Source: Clostridia bacterium (GTDB lineage: Bacteria > Bacillota > Clostridia > Christensenellales > Aristaeellaceae). From it: DNA of 38,675 bases. Positions within the stretch are counted from its first letter, which is position 1, and each line of letters opens with the position of its first letter. The stretch is taken from contig JAFRLY010000040.1 in the NCBI GenBank assembly GCA_017431005.1, positions 1 through 38,675 on the forward strand, read 5' to 3'. The position numbers and the translations under genes are program-made. Shown here one piece after another: positions 25,190 through 33,999 of the stretch. Under the pieces are notes generated by a model, which was not told where the DNA came from, searched no databases, and saw only the letters and a list, made by a program, of their open reading frames with translations.

Positions 25190-25209
25190 TTGTCCGGACA
25201 AGTTTGTCC
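25190..25209. repeat. Overlapping palindromes before the amino-ketone synthase gene
   Basis: TTGTCCGGACAA (25190-25201) is a perfect 12-bp palindrome. Its right half pairs again with the next bases as GGACAA-GT-TTGTCC (25196-25209), giving three alternating TTGTCC half-sites. It lies 27 bp upstream of the next promoter's -35 and begins directly at the end of the exporter gene. It may be an operator or a weak terminator. Confidence 0.4.
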
Positions 25210-25236
25210 CTCATCTGTTCTTTTTCAAAAAAACAA

Positions 25237-25265
25237 TAGGCAGAAAAGGGCTTTCATGGTATACT
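25237..25265 (+). promoter_or_regulatory. Promoter of the fused amino-ketone synthase gene
   Basis: TAGGCA (25237-25242), 17 bp and an extended -10 TGgTATACT (TATACT at 25260-25265). Confidence 0.6.
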
Positions 25266-25337
25266 TTTTCTGTTTGGCCTGCGTATTCCGATGTGTCCGA
25301 TTTTTCTTCAGGCCTTGACGGAAGGAGAACCCGCTTC

Positions 25338-28300
25338 ATGAGCAGTTACAATCCGTTGGCTGTCAGTGCCCGGTTAAAGGCAGATCCTTCTCTGCCGACA
25401 CTCTTTGAGATTCTCCGAAGCTATGGGGATATTCCGGCTGCGAGATGGCTCAAGGGCAGTCAGGAATGCTCCCTGACCTTTGCCGAAATGACCCGGCGGG
25501 CGGATGACTACGCTGCCTGCCTCCGTTCCCTTGTCCCCGATCAGGGATGGCTGGCGCTGGCAGTGGATACCTGTGTGGAATGGCCCGGGCTGTTCTGGGG
25601 CATTATCCGTTCCGGCCATCATGTCCTGCTGCTGGACGCCTCCGCTTCCGATGCTGTTCTGCAGGGGCTGCTGGACGAGGCCGGCTGCCGTATGATTATC
25701 ACAAAGAAGCCCCGCGCCCTGTCCGGAAGCTGCCGTCAGATCGATTTCAGGGCCGTTGTGGAGGCGCCGCGCACCATCGGTTACAACCCGGTCTGGGGTG
25801 AATATGTGGCCATGTGCACCAGCGGAACCACGGGCCGCAGCCGTGTCTTTGCCTATTCCGGCAGCGCGCTGTGTCAGCAGGCGCTGAACTCCGCGCAGAT
25901 CTACCAGCAGAACAAGCGGGTCATCGGCGATGAAAACCGCCGTTTCCTGGCTTTCCTTCCCTTCCATCACGTGCTGGGCTTCATGGCGAACGTCATCTGG
26001 GGCGGTGCCATGGGTATGACCAACCTGTTCCTGGCGGACCGTACGCCTGCCACCATTATGGAAACCTGCAGGCATTTCCAGCCTCAGCTGGTGGTCGTGG
26101 TCCCGCTGGTCGGAAACAGTCTGGTCAAGGCGCTGGAGAAAAACCTGAAAAAGGAAAAGCCGGCTAAAAGGTTCCTGTTCCGCGCGCTTATGGAATGCTC
26201 CCTGCTTATGCAGCGGATCGCGCCGGAACCCGCCCTGCGTTTTGCGATGAACCGTATGTTTGCTTCCGTCAACCGGAAACTGCTGGGCACTGAGGTGGAA
26301 AGCATCATCCTCGGCGGGAGCCACACCCCGAAGGAAACGCTCAGAACGCTGAACGCGCTTGGTTATTACACGATTACCGGATACGGCATGACGGAAACCG
26401 CCATCACCGGTTTTGAAACCTCCATGAGTCTGAAGCACCGCCTCAGCGGATCCGTGGGCAAGGCCCTGGATTCGGCGGAGTACCGGGTTGTGCCGGACGG
26501 TGCCGATCCCTCCAGAGGAGAGCTGCAGATCCGCGGAAGCGGCATCCATACCGGCCGGGTCGTCAGCGGGGAAATCCTGCCTCCCGACACGCTGGAAGGC
26601 GGCTGGTATCCTACCGGCGATGTTGTCACTATGGACGGCACCGGCCGGATTTATATCCGCGGACGGCTGAAGGATGTCATTATCAACGAATCCGGTGAAA
26701 ACATCTATCCGGATGATCTGGAGGACGCCTGGTCCGGTCTGCCCGGCGTGGAGCAGTTCACAATTCTGGGTCTGCGCAGAAATAAACGGGACCGGAACGA
26801 GGATGTTGTCCTCCTGCTGAACGTCGGGGATCGTTACGGCAATTCCGATTATCTGAATGATCTGGCCGCCCGTGTGGCCGCCATCAATTCCCGCCAGCCT
26901 CTGGCCTCCCAGCTGAACCGCGCCCTGGTCACGCCGATGACCCTGCCGCTGGTCAGCGGCATCAAGGTGAAGCGTGTTGAGCTGAAGCGCCTGTATTCCG
27001 AGCGCGAGCTGGTTTACCGCGAGCTGGATCTGCATGCGCAGAGCGCCGGAGCGGAGGTTGCTTCCATGCCTCAGGCGCCCAGTCCCGAAGGCGCCCGGGA
27101 GGAAATCCGCCAGAAGGTCCGCGCCCTCTATGCGGAAGCTCTGGATATACCGGAGAACGAAATATCCGATACCGCCAATTTCATTGAGGATCTGCACGGT
27201 GACAGCCTCCAGGTGCTGAGCATGGCCCTGAAGGCGGAGGAAACCTGGGGCATCACAATTCCGGCGGAGGAATACGGGCAGTGCGCCACGGTTCTTGGCA
27301 TGGCCCGCACGGTTGAAAGCCTTCTCGCCGGACCGAAGGAAGATCATCCGAAGGAACGGGTGCCGGTGCTGCCGGTGACCCGCTTTGAGGACAGTCCGGA
27401 ATACCGCGCCTTCCTGCAGCGTCAGGAAGCGCTGATCGGCAAAGGTGACAACCCCTATTTTGTCTGTCATGAGTCTCCCCTGCTGGACACCGGCATTGTG
27501 GACGGCAAGGAAATTCTGGAATTCGGCAGCTATAACTATGTGGGCATGAGCGGCCGGAAGGAAGTTAAGGAAGCCGCGAAAGCCGCCATTGACAAATATG
27601 GCACCAGCGCCAGCGGCAGCCGTCTGCTCGCCGGGGAAAAGGAGATTCACCGGGAGCTGGAACGGGAACTGGCGGACTGGAAGCATACAGAGGATGCCAT
27701 TGTCTGCGTGGGCGGTCATTCCACCAATGTAACCTTCGTCGGAAATTTCTGCGGAAAAAACGACCTGATTCTGTATGACGCCCTGGCGCACAACTCCATA
27801 GAGCAGGGCTGCAGGCTCAGTCAGGCAACCTCCCGGCCCTTCCCCCACAGTGATCCGGCTGCGCTGGAATCCATTCTGAAGAGCCAGCGCGCCTATTATG
27901 AGAAGGTGCTGATTATCATTGAAGGCGCCTACAGCATGGACGGCGATATCGCCCCCGTGCCCGATTTCGTCCGGATCAAGAAGGAATACGGCTGCTTCCT
28001 GATGGTCGATGAAGCCCACAGTGCGTGTGTCATCGGCCGGACCGGCGGCGGCGTGGATGAGTATTTCAACCTGAACGGAGACGATATCGATATCAAGTAC
28101 GGCACCCTTTCCAAGGGGCTGGGAACCTGCGGCGGTTATCTGGCCGGTAAAAAATCCCTGATCGATTATCTGCGCTACAATCTTCCCGGGTTTGTCTTCA
28201 GCGTCGGTATGTCTCCTGCGCTGGCTGCCGGTTCTCTCGCGGCGATCCGGACCCTGCGCGCACATCCTGAGATCATGGAGCACCTCCGTACCGCCATCCG

Positions 28301-28598
28301 CACCTTTGCGGACAGCGCCCGCCGCCGTCACCTGGATATCTGTCTGGCAGGTGAAACAGCTGTCCTGCCTGTTCTGGTCGGAAAGGATGAGGATGCCTGG
28401 CTCCTGTCCAATGAACTGAAAAAGCGGGGGGTCAGTGTTCCCCCCGCCATGTATCCCGCGGTTCCCAAAGGGAAGGCCCGTCTCCGCTTCTGTGTCATCA
28501 GTGAGCACAAACCGGAGCAGATCGAACGGGCGCTCGATATTCTTGAAGCCACAGCCAGGGATTTCGGAATTGCCCTTCCCCGGCGCAATTATGACTGA
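25338..28598 (+). CDS. Fused acyl-AMP ligase / acyl carrier protein / alpha-oxoamine synthase
   Basis: A 1086-residue three-part enzyme. About 1-570 is an adenylate-forming ligase: phosphate-binding CTSGTTGRSR (near 159), GYGMTET (near 346), PTGDVV and IYIRGRLKDVI, with a probable catalytic Lys in SGIKVKR. About 585-660 is an acyl carrier domain with phosphopantetheine Ser near 623 in HGDSLQVL. About 700-1080 is a PLP-dependent alpha-oxoamine synthase: YGTSASGSRLLAGE, GGHSTNVT, LMVDEAHSACVIG and the Schiff-base Lys near 925 in GTLSKGLGT. The expected route is activation of a fatty acid, loading onto the carrier, then decarboxylative condensation with an amino acid to give an alpha-amino ketone, as in the first step of sphingolipid synthesis. 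It is cytoplasmic. ATG 25338 follows AAGGAG at 10 bp; the longer frame crosses the promoter. No ketoreductase or phosphopantetheinyl transferase is nearby. Confidence 0.92.
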   Translation: MSSYNPLAVSARLKADPSLPTLFEILRSYGDIPAARWLKGSQECSLTFAEMTRRADDYAACLRSLVPDQGWLALAVDTCVEWPGLFWGIIRSGHHVLLLDASASDAVLQGLLDEAGCRMIITKKPRALSGSCRQIDFRAVVEAPRTIGYNPVWGEYVAMCTSGTTGRSRVFAYSGSALCQQALNSAQIYQQNKRVIGDENRRFLAFLPFHHVLGFMANVIWGGAMGMTNLFLADRTPATIMETCRHFQPQLVVVVPLVGNSLVKALEKNLKKEKPAKRFLFRALMECSLLMQRIAPEPALRFAMNRMFASVNRKLLGTEVESIILGGSHTPKETLRTLNALGYYTITGYGMTETAITGFETSMSLKHRLSGSVGKALDSAEYRVVPDGADPSRGELQIRGSGIHTGRVVSGEILPPDTLEGGWYPTGDVVTMDGTGRIYIRGRLKDVIINESGENIYPDDLEDAWSGLPGVEQFTILGLRRNKRDRNEDVVLLLNVGDRYGNSDYLNDLAARVAAINSRQPLASQLNRALVTPMTLPLVSGIKVKRVELKRLYSERELVYRELDLHAQSAGAEVASMPQAPSPEGAREEIRQKVRALYAEALDIPENEISDTANFIEDLHGDSLQVLSMALKAEETWGITIPAEEYGQCATVLGMARTVESLLAGPKEDHPKERVPVLPVTRFEDSPEYRAFLQRQEALIGKGDNPYFVCHESPLLDTGIVDGKEILEFGSYNYVGMSGRKEVKEAAKAAIDKYGTSASGSRLLAGEKEIHRELERELADWKHTEDAIVCVGGHSTNVTFVGNFCGKNDLILYDALAHNSIEQGCRLSQATSRPFPHSDPAALESILKSQRAYYEKVLIIIEGAYSMDGDIAPVPDFVRIKKEYGCFLMVDEAHSACVIGRTGGGVDEYFNLNGDDIDIKYGTLSKGLGTCGGYLAGKKSLIDYLRYNLPGFVFSVGMSPALAAGSLAAIRTLRAHPEIMEHLRTAIRTFADSARRRHLDICLAGETAVLPVLVGKDEDAWLLSNELKKRGVSVPPAMYPAVPKGKARLRFCVISEHKPEQIERALDILEATARDFGIALPRRNYD

Positions 28599-28607
28599 TT
28601 CCCTTTG

Positions 28608-30506
28608 TCAGTCGGTTCCCCTGCCCTGTTTATCTGAGGCTGCGTTTGCAGCCTCTCTTTTTTGTTTCTCAAGCCAGACCGTCAGAACGGCGACATCCGC
28701 CGGGTTTACGCCCGGAATCCTTCCCGCGGCGCCCAGGGATACAGGCTTCTGCCTCGCCAGCTTCTGCCGGGCTTCCAGCCGCAGATGTTCCATTTCGGTA
28801 TACGGCAGATCCTCCGGCAGTCTGGTTTCCTCCATCTGCCTGGCTTTCCGGATCATCTGCTCCTGTTTTTCCAGATATCCGGCATACTTGATGCTGATCT
28901 CCGCCTGTTCGGCCGCTGCGGCGGAAATCTGCTCCAGCTCCGGATCCAGCCGGCGCAGCCTCTCAATCGTGATTTCAGGGCGGCGCAGCAGCTCCTCCTC
29001 ATTCAGCGATCCGGCCGTCTCCGGCTGACCGGCCTCCCGCAGCCAGGCATTCAGCTTTTCTCCGGGAGCAAAGCGGGTCGTGTGCATCCGCTGAATCCAT
29101 TTTTCCGTTTCTTCCCGTTTCTTCCGGGTGCGCTCCATCCGTTCCCCGCCTGCCAGCCCTGCCCGGTATCCGATTTCTGTCAGCCGCAGATCAGCGTTGT
29201 CCTGCCGGAGCATCAGCCTGTGCTCAGCCCGGGAGGTCATCATGCGGTAGGGCTCATCCGTCCCCTTGGTTGTCAGGTCGTCTGTCAGCACGCCCAGATA
29301 CGCCATATTCCGGGTCAGGATGACAGGAGTCTTCCCCTGCAGCGCAAGGCTGGCATTCATGCCGGCCAGCAGCCCCTGGGCTGCCGCCTCCTCATATCCG
29401 CTGGTCCCGTTGATCTGTCCCGCGAAATACAGCCCTTTTATCCGGAGGCTTTCCAGCGTGGGCCTGAGTTCCCGGCTGTCAATGCAGTCATACTCAATCG
29501 CGTATCCCAGCCGGGTAAATTCGCATCGTCTCAGCCCGGGAATCGTCCGGTACATTGCCCACTGTACATCCTCAGGCATGGAGGTGGACATTCCCTGCAC
29601 ATACCATTCAAGGCTTTCCCGTCCCTCCGGCTCGATGAATATCTGATGCCGGTCCTTGTCTGCAAACCGGACGACCTTGTCCTCAATGCTCGGACAGTAT
29701 CTGGGACCGATCCCGTGTATTTTCCCGCTGTACAGCGGTGCTCTGTCCAGATTGTCCAGAATGATGCGGTGTGTTTCCGGTGTTGTCCAGGTCAGCCAGC
29801 AACTGTAGGTGTTCTTCAGTTCTCTGTCCGTCAGGAAGGAGAAAGGAACCACAGGCTCGTCGCCCTTCTGTTCCGTCATCTCGTCAAAGTCAATGCTTCT
29901 CTGGTCCACCCGTGCGGGTGTTCCTGTCTTGAAGCGCCGGAGCTCAAACCCAAGCTCTCTGAGGCTTCCGGACAGGACGTTTGCTCCCAGCAGTCCCTGC
30001 GGTCCTCCGTCATGCCGGTGTTCCCCGATAATGATGCTTCCCTTCAGGTAGACACCGGTCGCCGCGATCACCGCGCTGCAGGGAATCCTGGCGCCTGTCG
30101 TGGTTGTGACACCGGTCACCCGGCCGTTCTCCGTTTCAATGGAGGCTGCCTCTCCCTGCCGCAGTGTCAGTCCTGGCTGCGTCATCAGCGCTTTCCGCAT
30201 CCGGTTCTGGTAGGCCTGCTTGTCCGCCTGCGCCCGCAGCGCGTGCACCGCCGGTCCTTTTCCCATGTTCAGCATTCTGCTCTGCAGGAAGGTGTCGTCG
30301 ATGGCCAGGCCCATCTCGCCTCCCAGCGCGTCCAGCTCCCGTACCAGGTGCCCTTTGGCCGATCCGCCGATAACCGGGTTGCAGGCCATCAGCGCGACCC
30401 CGTCCATATTCAGTGTCAGCAGAAGGGTGTCCATACCCATCCTTGCTGCGGCCAGCGCTGCTTCACATCCCGCATGCCCGGCGCCGATCACCACCACGTC
30501 TGCCAT
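28608..30506 (-). CDS. mnmG: tRNA uridine 5-carboxymethylaminomethyl modification enzyme MnmG
   Basis: A 632-residue FAD-dependent enzyme that, with MnmE, modifies the wobble uridine of several tRNAs. It has the FAD-binding [47 protein letters not shown], the folate/NADH-region [14 protein letters not shown] and [21 protein letters not shown]. The conserved end ([15 protein letters not shown]) is followed by about 17 residues of poorly conserved tail that overlaps the antisense terminator of the neighbouring gene. It lies 35 bp behind the Ig-repeat gene, so it may be transcribed with it; an AGGGAG site precedes the ATG. Confidence 0.96.
   Translation of the reverse strand: MADVVVIGAGHAGCEAALAAARMGMDTLLLTLNMDGVALMACNPVIGGSAKGHLVRELDALGGEMGLAIDDTFLQSRMLNMGKGPAVHALRAQADKQAYQNRMRKALMTQPGLTLRQGEAASIETENGRVTGVTTTTGARIPCSAVIAATGVYLKGSIIIGEHRHDGGPQGLLGANVLSGSLRELGFELRRFKTGTPARVDQRSIDFDEMTEQKGDEPVVPFSFLTDRELKNTYSCWLTWTTPETHRIILDNLDRAPLYSGKIHGIGPRYCPSIEDKVVRFADKDRHQIFIEPEGRESLEWYVQGMSTSMPEDVQWAMYRTIPGLRRCEFTRLGYAIEYDCIDSRELRPTLESLRIKGLYFAGQINGTSGYEEAAAQGLLAGMNASLALQGKTPVILTRNMAYLGVLTDDLTTKGTDEPYRMMTSRAEHRLMLRQDNADLRLTEIGYRAGLAGGERMERTRKKREETEKWIQRMHTTRFAPGEKLNAWLREAGQPETAGSLNEEELLRRPEITIERLRRLDPELEQISAAAAEQAEISIKYAGYLEKQEQMIRKARQMEETRLPEDLPYTEMEHLRLEARQKLARQKPVSLGAAGRIPGVNPADVAVLTVWLEKQKREAANAASDKQGRGTD
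28636..28664 (+). terminator. Intrinsic terminator of the fused synthase gene, antisense within mnmG
   Basis: An 8-bp perfect stem, GAGGCTGC / GCAGCCTC, with a GTTT loop, is followed by TCTTTTTTG. It starts 38 bp after the synthase stop and lies inside the last codons of convergent mnmG. A separate inverted repeat, GACTGA-N9-TCAGTC (28593-28613), holds both TGA stop codons. Confidence 0.75.
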
Positions 30507-30541
30507 CTGTTCAGCTCCCTCGTTTCTTTTCCTCTCCGCCG

Positions 30542-32587
30542 TTAATTTCCGTTTGTGTTGAACGGCAGATTACTGGTCCAGTACAGCATCGGCTGATCGT
30601 TCACGTCATTGATGTTGCGCCTGTAACCTTCGTTGTCCAGCCATCCGGTAATATGCACCAGCACGGTTCCGAGCGGCTGGGTAATCTGCATGTTTCCGTA
30701 GCTTGTCCGCTCAGGGTTGGTCCTTTCCTTCGGATAGAAGGTATGGGCATAAACACCGTCAAAGCTTGTGCTCACCCCGTCGGTGTTGCAGACCATCGGA
30801 TTCCCCGCCTGATCGAAGCACTCCACGTGGAAGAACACCTTTTCCATGATGATGTCGCTGATATTGCGCATCGTCACCCAGATCTTGTTGTTCGCCACCC
30901 ATACCTCATCCATGATGACTGCTCCGTTGAAATCAGCCACCCGGATTTCGGCGGACGCGGTGAAGCCCCCGTCCTCCGTCACGCCGGTCACGGTCGTTAC
31001 GCCCTCCCGCAGTCCGCGGACGTTGCCGTAATTCTTGCTGGGCCGTACGGTGGCAATCGATTCATCCTCAATATACCAGCTCATGTTGTAATTGTTCGCG
31101 TTGGACGGACTGATCAGCGCCTTGACGCCCAGCACCCGGTCCAGCTGAACATGATAGATGGGATACTGAATGCTGACACCTTCCACAGGCTGGGTTACCC
31201 TTACCCGGATCGTCGTCTTCTTTTTGGATCCGTCTGTCGCACTCACGGTAATGTTGGCGTCTCCCTTGCTCAGGCCTGTCACCAGACCGTTCTGGTCCAC
31301 GGAAGCCACCTTGGGACGGGAGCTGGAGAAGGTAACGTCCTTGATGCTGGCATCCTCCGGATAGACCGTCCAGCCCAGCTGCAGGGTCGTATTGATCGGG
31401 AACGGATCCGGTTTCTCAGGGGTGATCTCGATCTTGGTGACCTGCTGAATCACGCTCACATGAGCGACCGCCGTCAGTTCGGGATTGGAATTGCTGACAC
31501 AGGTAATGTCGCACTCGCCGGCCTTCACGCCGGTTACGACGCCCTTGCTGACCGTCGCGATACTCTCGTCGGATGTGAACCAGCCCACAGTTTTGTCATC
31601 CGTGTTGGAAGGGCCGATCTGAGGCGTCAGCGTCACCCGCCTCCCGGTCACAACCTGAACGTCGGTGTTCTTCAGTGTCAGTGTCTGCGCCGGCTGGGTG
31701 ACCGTCAGGTAGAAGGACGCGCTCCTGCCGGATCCGTCCGCCGCTTTCGCGTCGATATAGACGTTGCCGCGGCCGACGCCGGTAACGACGCCGTTTTCGT
31801 CCACCGTCGCGACCTTCGTGTTCCTTGATTTCCATTCCACCTGCTGGATCGTTGCGTTGGCAGGCGTATAGTTCACCTGCAGCGCCATGGTTGACCCGGC
31901 AGACAGCTTTTTGCTGTCCGCTGTGATCTCCAGCTTTGTGATCGGCTGTGTTACCAGAACGCAGAAGGTTTCCGTAACCTCCGGATTCTGCTTGCTCGCA
32001 ACCACCAGCTCACAGGTTCCGGCCTGTATTCCCCGCATGGTGCGCTCGGTGATCTTGGCGATCCCGATGTCGCTGGATGTATAGGTAATATTGCGGTTGC
32101 TGGCGTTTTCCGGTGTGCACACCGCGCTGAGGGTAACGCTTTTCCCCGCGGGCAGCACAATCACCGGCCAGCCGGGATCTTCCTTCAGCAAAGGCGTAAT
32201 CTCCGGATCGTCCGGCTCATAGATTGTCAGTCCCTTGGTGCTCAGTGTGACGTCCGTTACCGCCCGGAGGACATTGACATACATCATCGCCCGCCAGCTT
32301 TTCTTTCCGTTCTTCAGCGTCGCGGAAATCTGTGCCTGGCCCTTCTGAAGAGCCGTAATGGTTCCGTCCTCCGCCACTGTGAAAATCTTCTCTGCGCCGG
32401 ATTTGAAGGTCAGCTCTCCGTCCTCAGCCGGCAGTCCCTCACGTTTCAGCTCGGGCTTCAGCGTTTCTCCTTCAAACAGCGTGACGCTTTTTTCCGAAAA
32501 TGCGAATGTATCCGCTGCGGCAGCTGCGGCAGCCATCAGAAGCGTCACGATCAGGGCCAGCGTTACCCATCCTTTGATTCTGTGCAT
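30542..32587 (-). CDS. Secreted protein with bacterial Ig-like (Big_2) repeats
   Basis: A 681-residue exported protein. A signal peptide (1-25, [18 protein letters not shown]) is followed by at least five Ig-like group 2 repeats, recognisable by recurring units such as [51 protein letters not shown] and [20 protein letters not shown] distinct C-terminal domain of about 120 residues with several aromatic residues and no known motif ends the protein. There is no LPxTG anchor or transmembrane tail, so the attachment route is unknown. Such proteins usually act in adhesion or as surface scaffolds. ATG 32587 follows GGGGGAGAG; the longer frame lacks a signal-peptide start. mnmG follows closely. Confidence 0.85.
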   Translation of the reverse strand: MHRIKGWVTLALIVTLLMAAAAAAADTFAFSEKSVTLFEGETLKPELKREGLPAEDGELTFKSGAEKIFTVAEDGTITALQKGQAQISATLKNGKKSWRAMMYVNVLRAVTDVTLSTKGLTIYEPDDPEITPLLKEDPGWPVIVLPAGKSVTLSAVCTPENASNRNITYTSSDIGIAKITERTMRGIQAGTCELVVASKQNPEVTETFCVLVTQPITKLEITADSKKLSAGSTMALQVNYTPANATIQQVEWKSRNTKVATVDENGVVTGVGRGNVYIDAKAADGSGRSASFYLTVTQPAQTLTLKNTDVQVVTGRRVTLTPQIGPSNTDDKTVGWFTSDESIATVSKGVVTGVKAGECDITCVSNSNPELTAVAHVSVIQQVTKIEITPEKPDPFPINTTLQLGWTVYPEDASIKDVTFSSSRPKVASVDQNGLVTGLSKGDANITVSATDGSKKKTTIRVRVTQPVEGVSIQYPIYHVQLDRVLGVKALISPSNANNYNMSWYIEDESIATVRPSKNYGNVRGLREGVTTVTGVTEDGGFTASAEIRVADFNGAVIMDEVWVANNKIWVTMRNISDIIMEKVFFHVECFDQAGNPMVCNTDGVSTSFDGVYAHTFYPKERTNPERTSYGNMQITQPLGTVLVHITGWLDNEGYRRNINDVNDQPMLYWTSNLPFNTNGN

Positions 32588-32666
32588 GCTCTCTCCCCCC
32601 GTCTTTCTTCCGTATCTGTTTTCACTCAAATGAACGGTATGAACGTGCTTCAGCATCCCGTTATGT

Positions 32667-32698
32667 AAAAAAGAACGGCGCCGAGCATCACGGCGCCG
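32667..32698 (-). terminator. Intrinsic terminator of ireB
   Basis: Read on the minus strand, CGGCGCCG, a 7-base loop and CGGCGCCG, followed by TTCTTTTTT. It starts 14 bp after the ireB stop and separates ireB from the Ig-repeat gene. Confidence 0.85.
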
Positions 32699-32711
32699 CG
32701 AATACAGCCGG

Positions 32712-32966
32712 TTAATGGTTCTCCAGATAGGATCGGACCAGCTCTTCCAGAATTTCGTCCCGCTCCAGCCTGCAGATCAGGCTGCGGGCCGAATTATAAC
32801 TGGTGATATAGGTCGGATCACCGGAAATAATGTAGCCGACAAGCTGTGTGATGGGATCGTAGCCTTTCGCCTGAAGGGCTTTGTAAACATAGAGCAGAAT
32901 ATCCTGCGCCTCGTTTCCGCTTTCCGCTATCGGGTTCAATTTCATCGTATTGAATTGCTCTTCCAT
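32712..32966 (-). CDS. ireB: IreB family regulatory phosphoprotein (UPF0297)
   Basis: An 84-residue cytoplasmic protein matching the IreB/UPF0297 family: [49 protein letters not shown] contains the hallmark blocks GYxPxxQxVGYxxSGDPxYITS and RxERDExLEELV. In enterococci IreB is phosphorylated on N-terminal Thr residues by the PASTA kinase IreK and limits cephalosporin resistance; here Thr7 is the candidate. ATG 32966 follows AGGGGTG. A GTG further up (32984) is not credible. In many Clostridia ireB sits with ruvX; here it stands alone behind the G3E GTPase pair. Confidence 0.93.
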   Translation of the reverse strand: MEEQFNTMKLNPIAESGNEAQDILLYVYKALQAKGYDPITQLVGYIISGDPTYITSYNSARSLICRLERDEILEELVRSYLENH

Positions 32967-32998
32967 AGCGTTCACCCCTCTCACAGCCTGTTTGATTG

Positions 32999-33028
32999 AT
33001 TATACAGCAGTTTCCCCCGGTGTGACAA
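32999..33028 (-). promoter_or_regulatory. Promoter of ireB
   Basis: On the minus strand, TTGTCA (33028-33023), 18 bp and TATAAT (33004-32999). Confidence 0.7.
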
Positions 33029-33048
33029 GACCCTTGCAGACCTTTTCG

Positions 33049-33999
33049 TCACAGATTCACAAAAGAAACATAATCATCATGCGGTGTTTTGGCCCGTTCC
33101 GTCTTCAGCTCATGGAGCATCAGCGCCGTCTGGCCTTCCGGTGAGGTGACGACTTCGCATCTGGCTGTCAGGGTGAAGTACGTCCGTCCGTCCGGTTTGC
33201 GTTCTCCCTTGCATACCCAGCCGCAGGGCTGAATGTCGTTCGAGCAGCATGTCATGGCATTCCGCGCAAAGAAGTAGAACCCGTCCGGAAAACTTCTGCG
33301 GGCAAAGGCCTGGCCGACAATGCGGATGGTCTTGTCCTGATAGCGTTCCGGATGATCCATGGAGTCCAGGTACATCAGGCCGAACTGGTCCTCGGAGATA
33401 TCAATGATATCCGCCTTCATATCGTAAGGCAGATCCTCGTCCCGGATTCCGTCCTCCACGCTTCCGTCCGTATTTTCGAACAGAATGGTGGCCCCGGGGT
33501 TCAGCGCCCGCAGCTGTTTGCGCCAGCTGCTTTTGTTGAAGCTTTCCCCGCAGCGGTTGATGATGATCAGATCCGCTTCCTTCATGGGATCAGTCAGCAG
33601 CTTCCGCATATTGGTCATGTAGTTTTCGAAAGTGGAACCGTCCGCTGCGGTAACGATCTGCGCCCAGTCCCAGGCGACAGGAAGCCGAAGTTCGCCCAGC
33701 CGCTCGATGCCCCACATATTGTTGTACTCCATGATCACACAGCTGGGGCGGATCTCCTTCTCAAGCTGCGCAAGCCGCTGTGTGTTCAGATCCTCCGGCT
33801 CCTCCAGATTCACCAGGGTACAGCGGTGCTCCTTCAGCTTTTTCTCATCGTACTCCGTTTCGCCCTCTTCACAGCACAGCACCAGCACCTTGCCGCCGTT
33901 CGTATAACGGTCATTCTCCAGAATGGACGTGGCAAGGGTGGTTTTTCCGCTTTCCAGAAAACCGGTAATCAGATAAACCGGTACAAAATCCCTTCTCAT
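33049..33999 (-). CDS. G3E GTPase fused to a YcgQ/DUF1980 C-terminal-like domain
   Basis: A 316-residue protein. The N-terminal CobW-type P-loop GTPase has GFLESGKTT (13-21), a VIMEYNN switch-like segment and INRCGE (147-152) in place of the usual NKxD. The CxCC metal motif of classical members is absent; a Cys pair at 42-43 (LCCEEGE) is present instead. From about 222, KTIRIVGQAFARRSFPDGFYFF and ARNAMTCCSNDIQPCG (Cys251, Cys252, Cys259) resemble the conserved RFVMTCC...QPVG end of YcgQ (TIGR03943/DUF1980) proteins, which partner with YcgR-type permeases. The start overlaps the stop of the upstream GTPase gene by ATGA, so the two are made together. A role in metal delivery is inferred, not shown. 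Confidence 0.8.
   Translation of the reverse strand: MRRDFVPVYLITGFLESGKTTLATSILENDRYTNGGKVLVLCCEEGETEYDEKKLKEHRCTLVNLEEPEDLNTQRLAQLEKEIRPSCVIMEYNNMWGIERLGELRLPVAWDWAQIVTAADGSTFENYMTNMRKLLTDPMKEADLIIINRCGESFNKSSWRKQLRALNPGATILFENTDGSVEDGIRDEDLPYDMKADIIDISEDQFGLMYLDSMDHPERYQDKTIRIVGQAFARRSFPDGFYFFARNAMTCCSNDIQPCGWVCKGERKPDGRTYFTLTARCEVVTSPEGQTALMLHELKTERAKTPHDDYVSFVNL

Noticed and set aside
25374-28508. 1044-residue open frame on the minus strand
   Set aside because: It is exactly antisense to the three-domain synthase, has no recognisable motif, and results from GC-rich codon use. Similar long shadows opposite glnS (35221-37026), mnmG (28662-30545) and the ispH-rpsA fusion (11322-12644) were dropped for the same reason.
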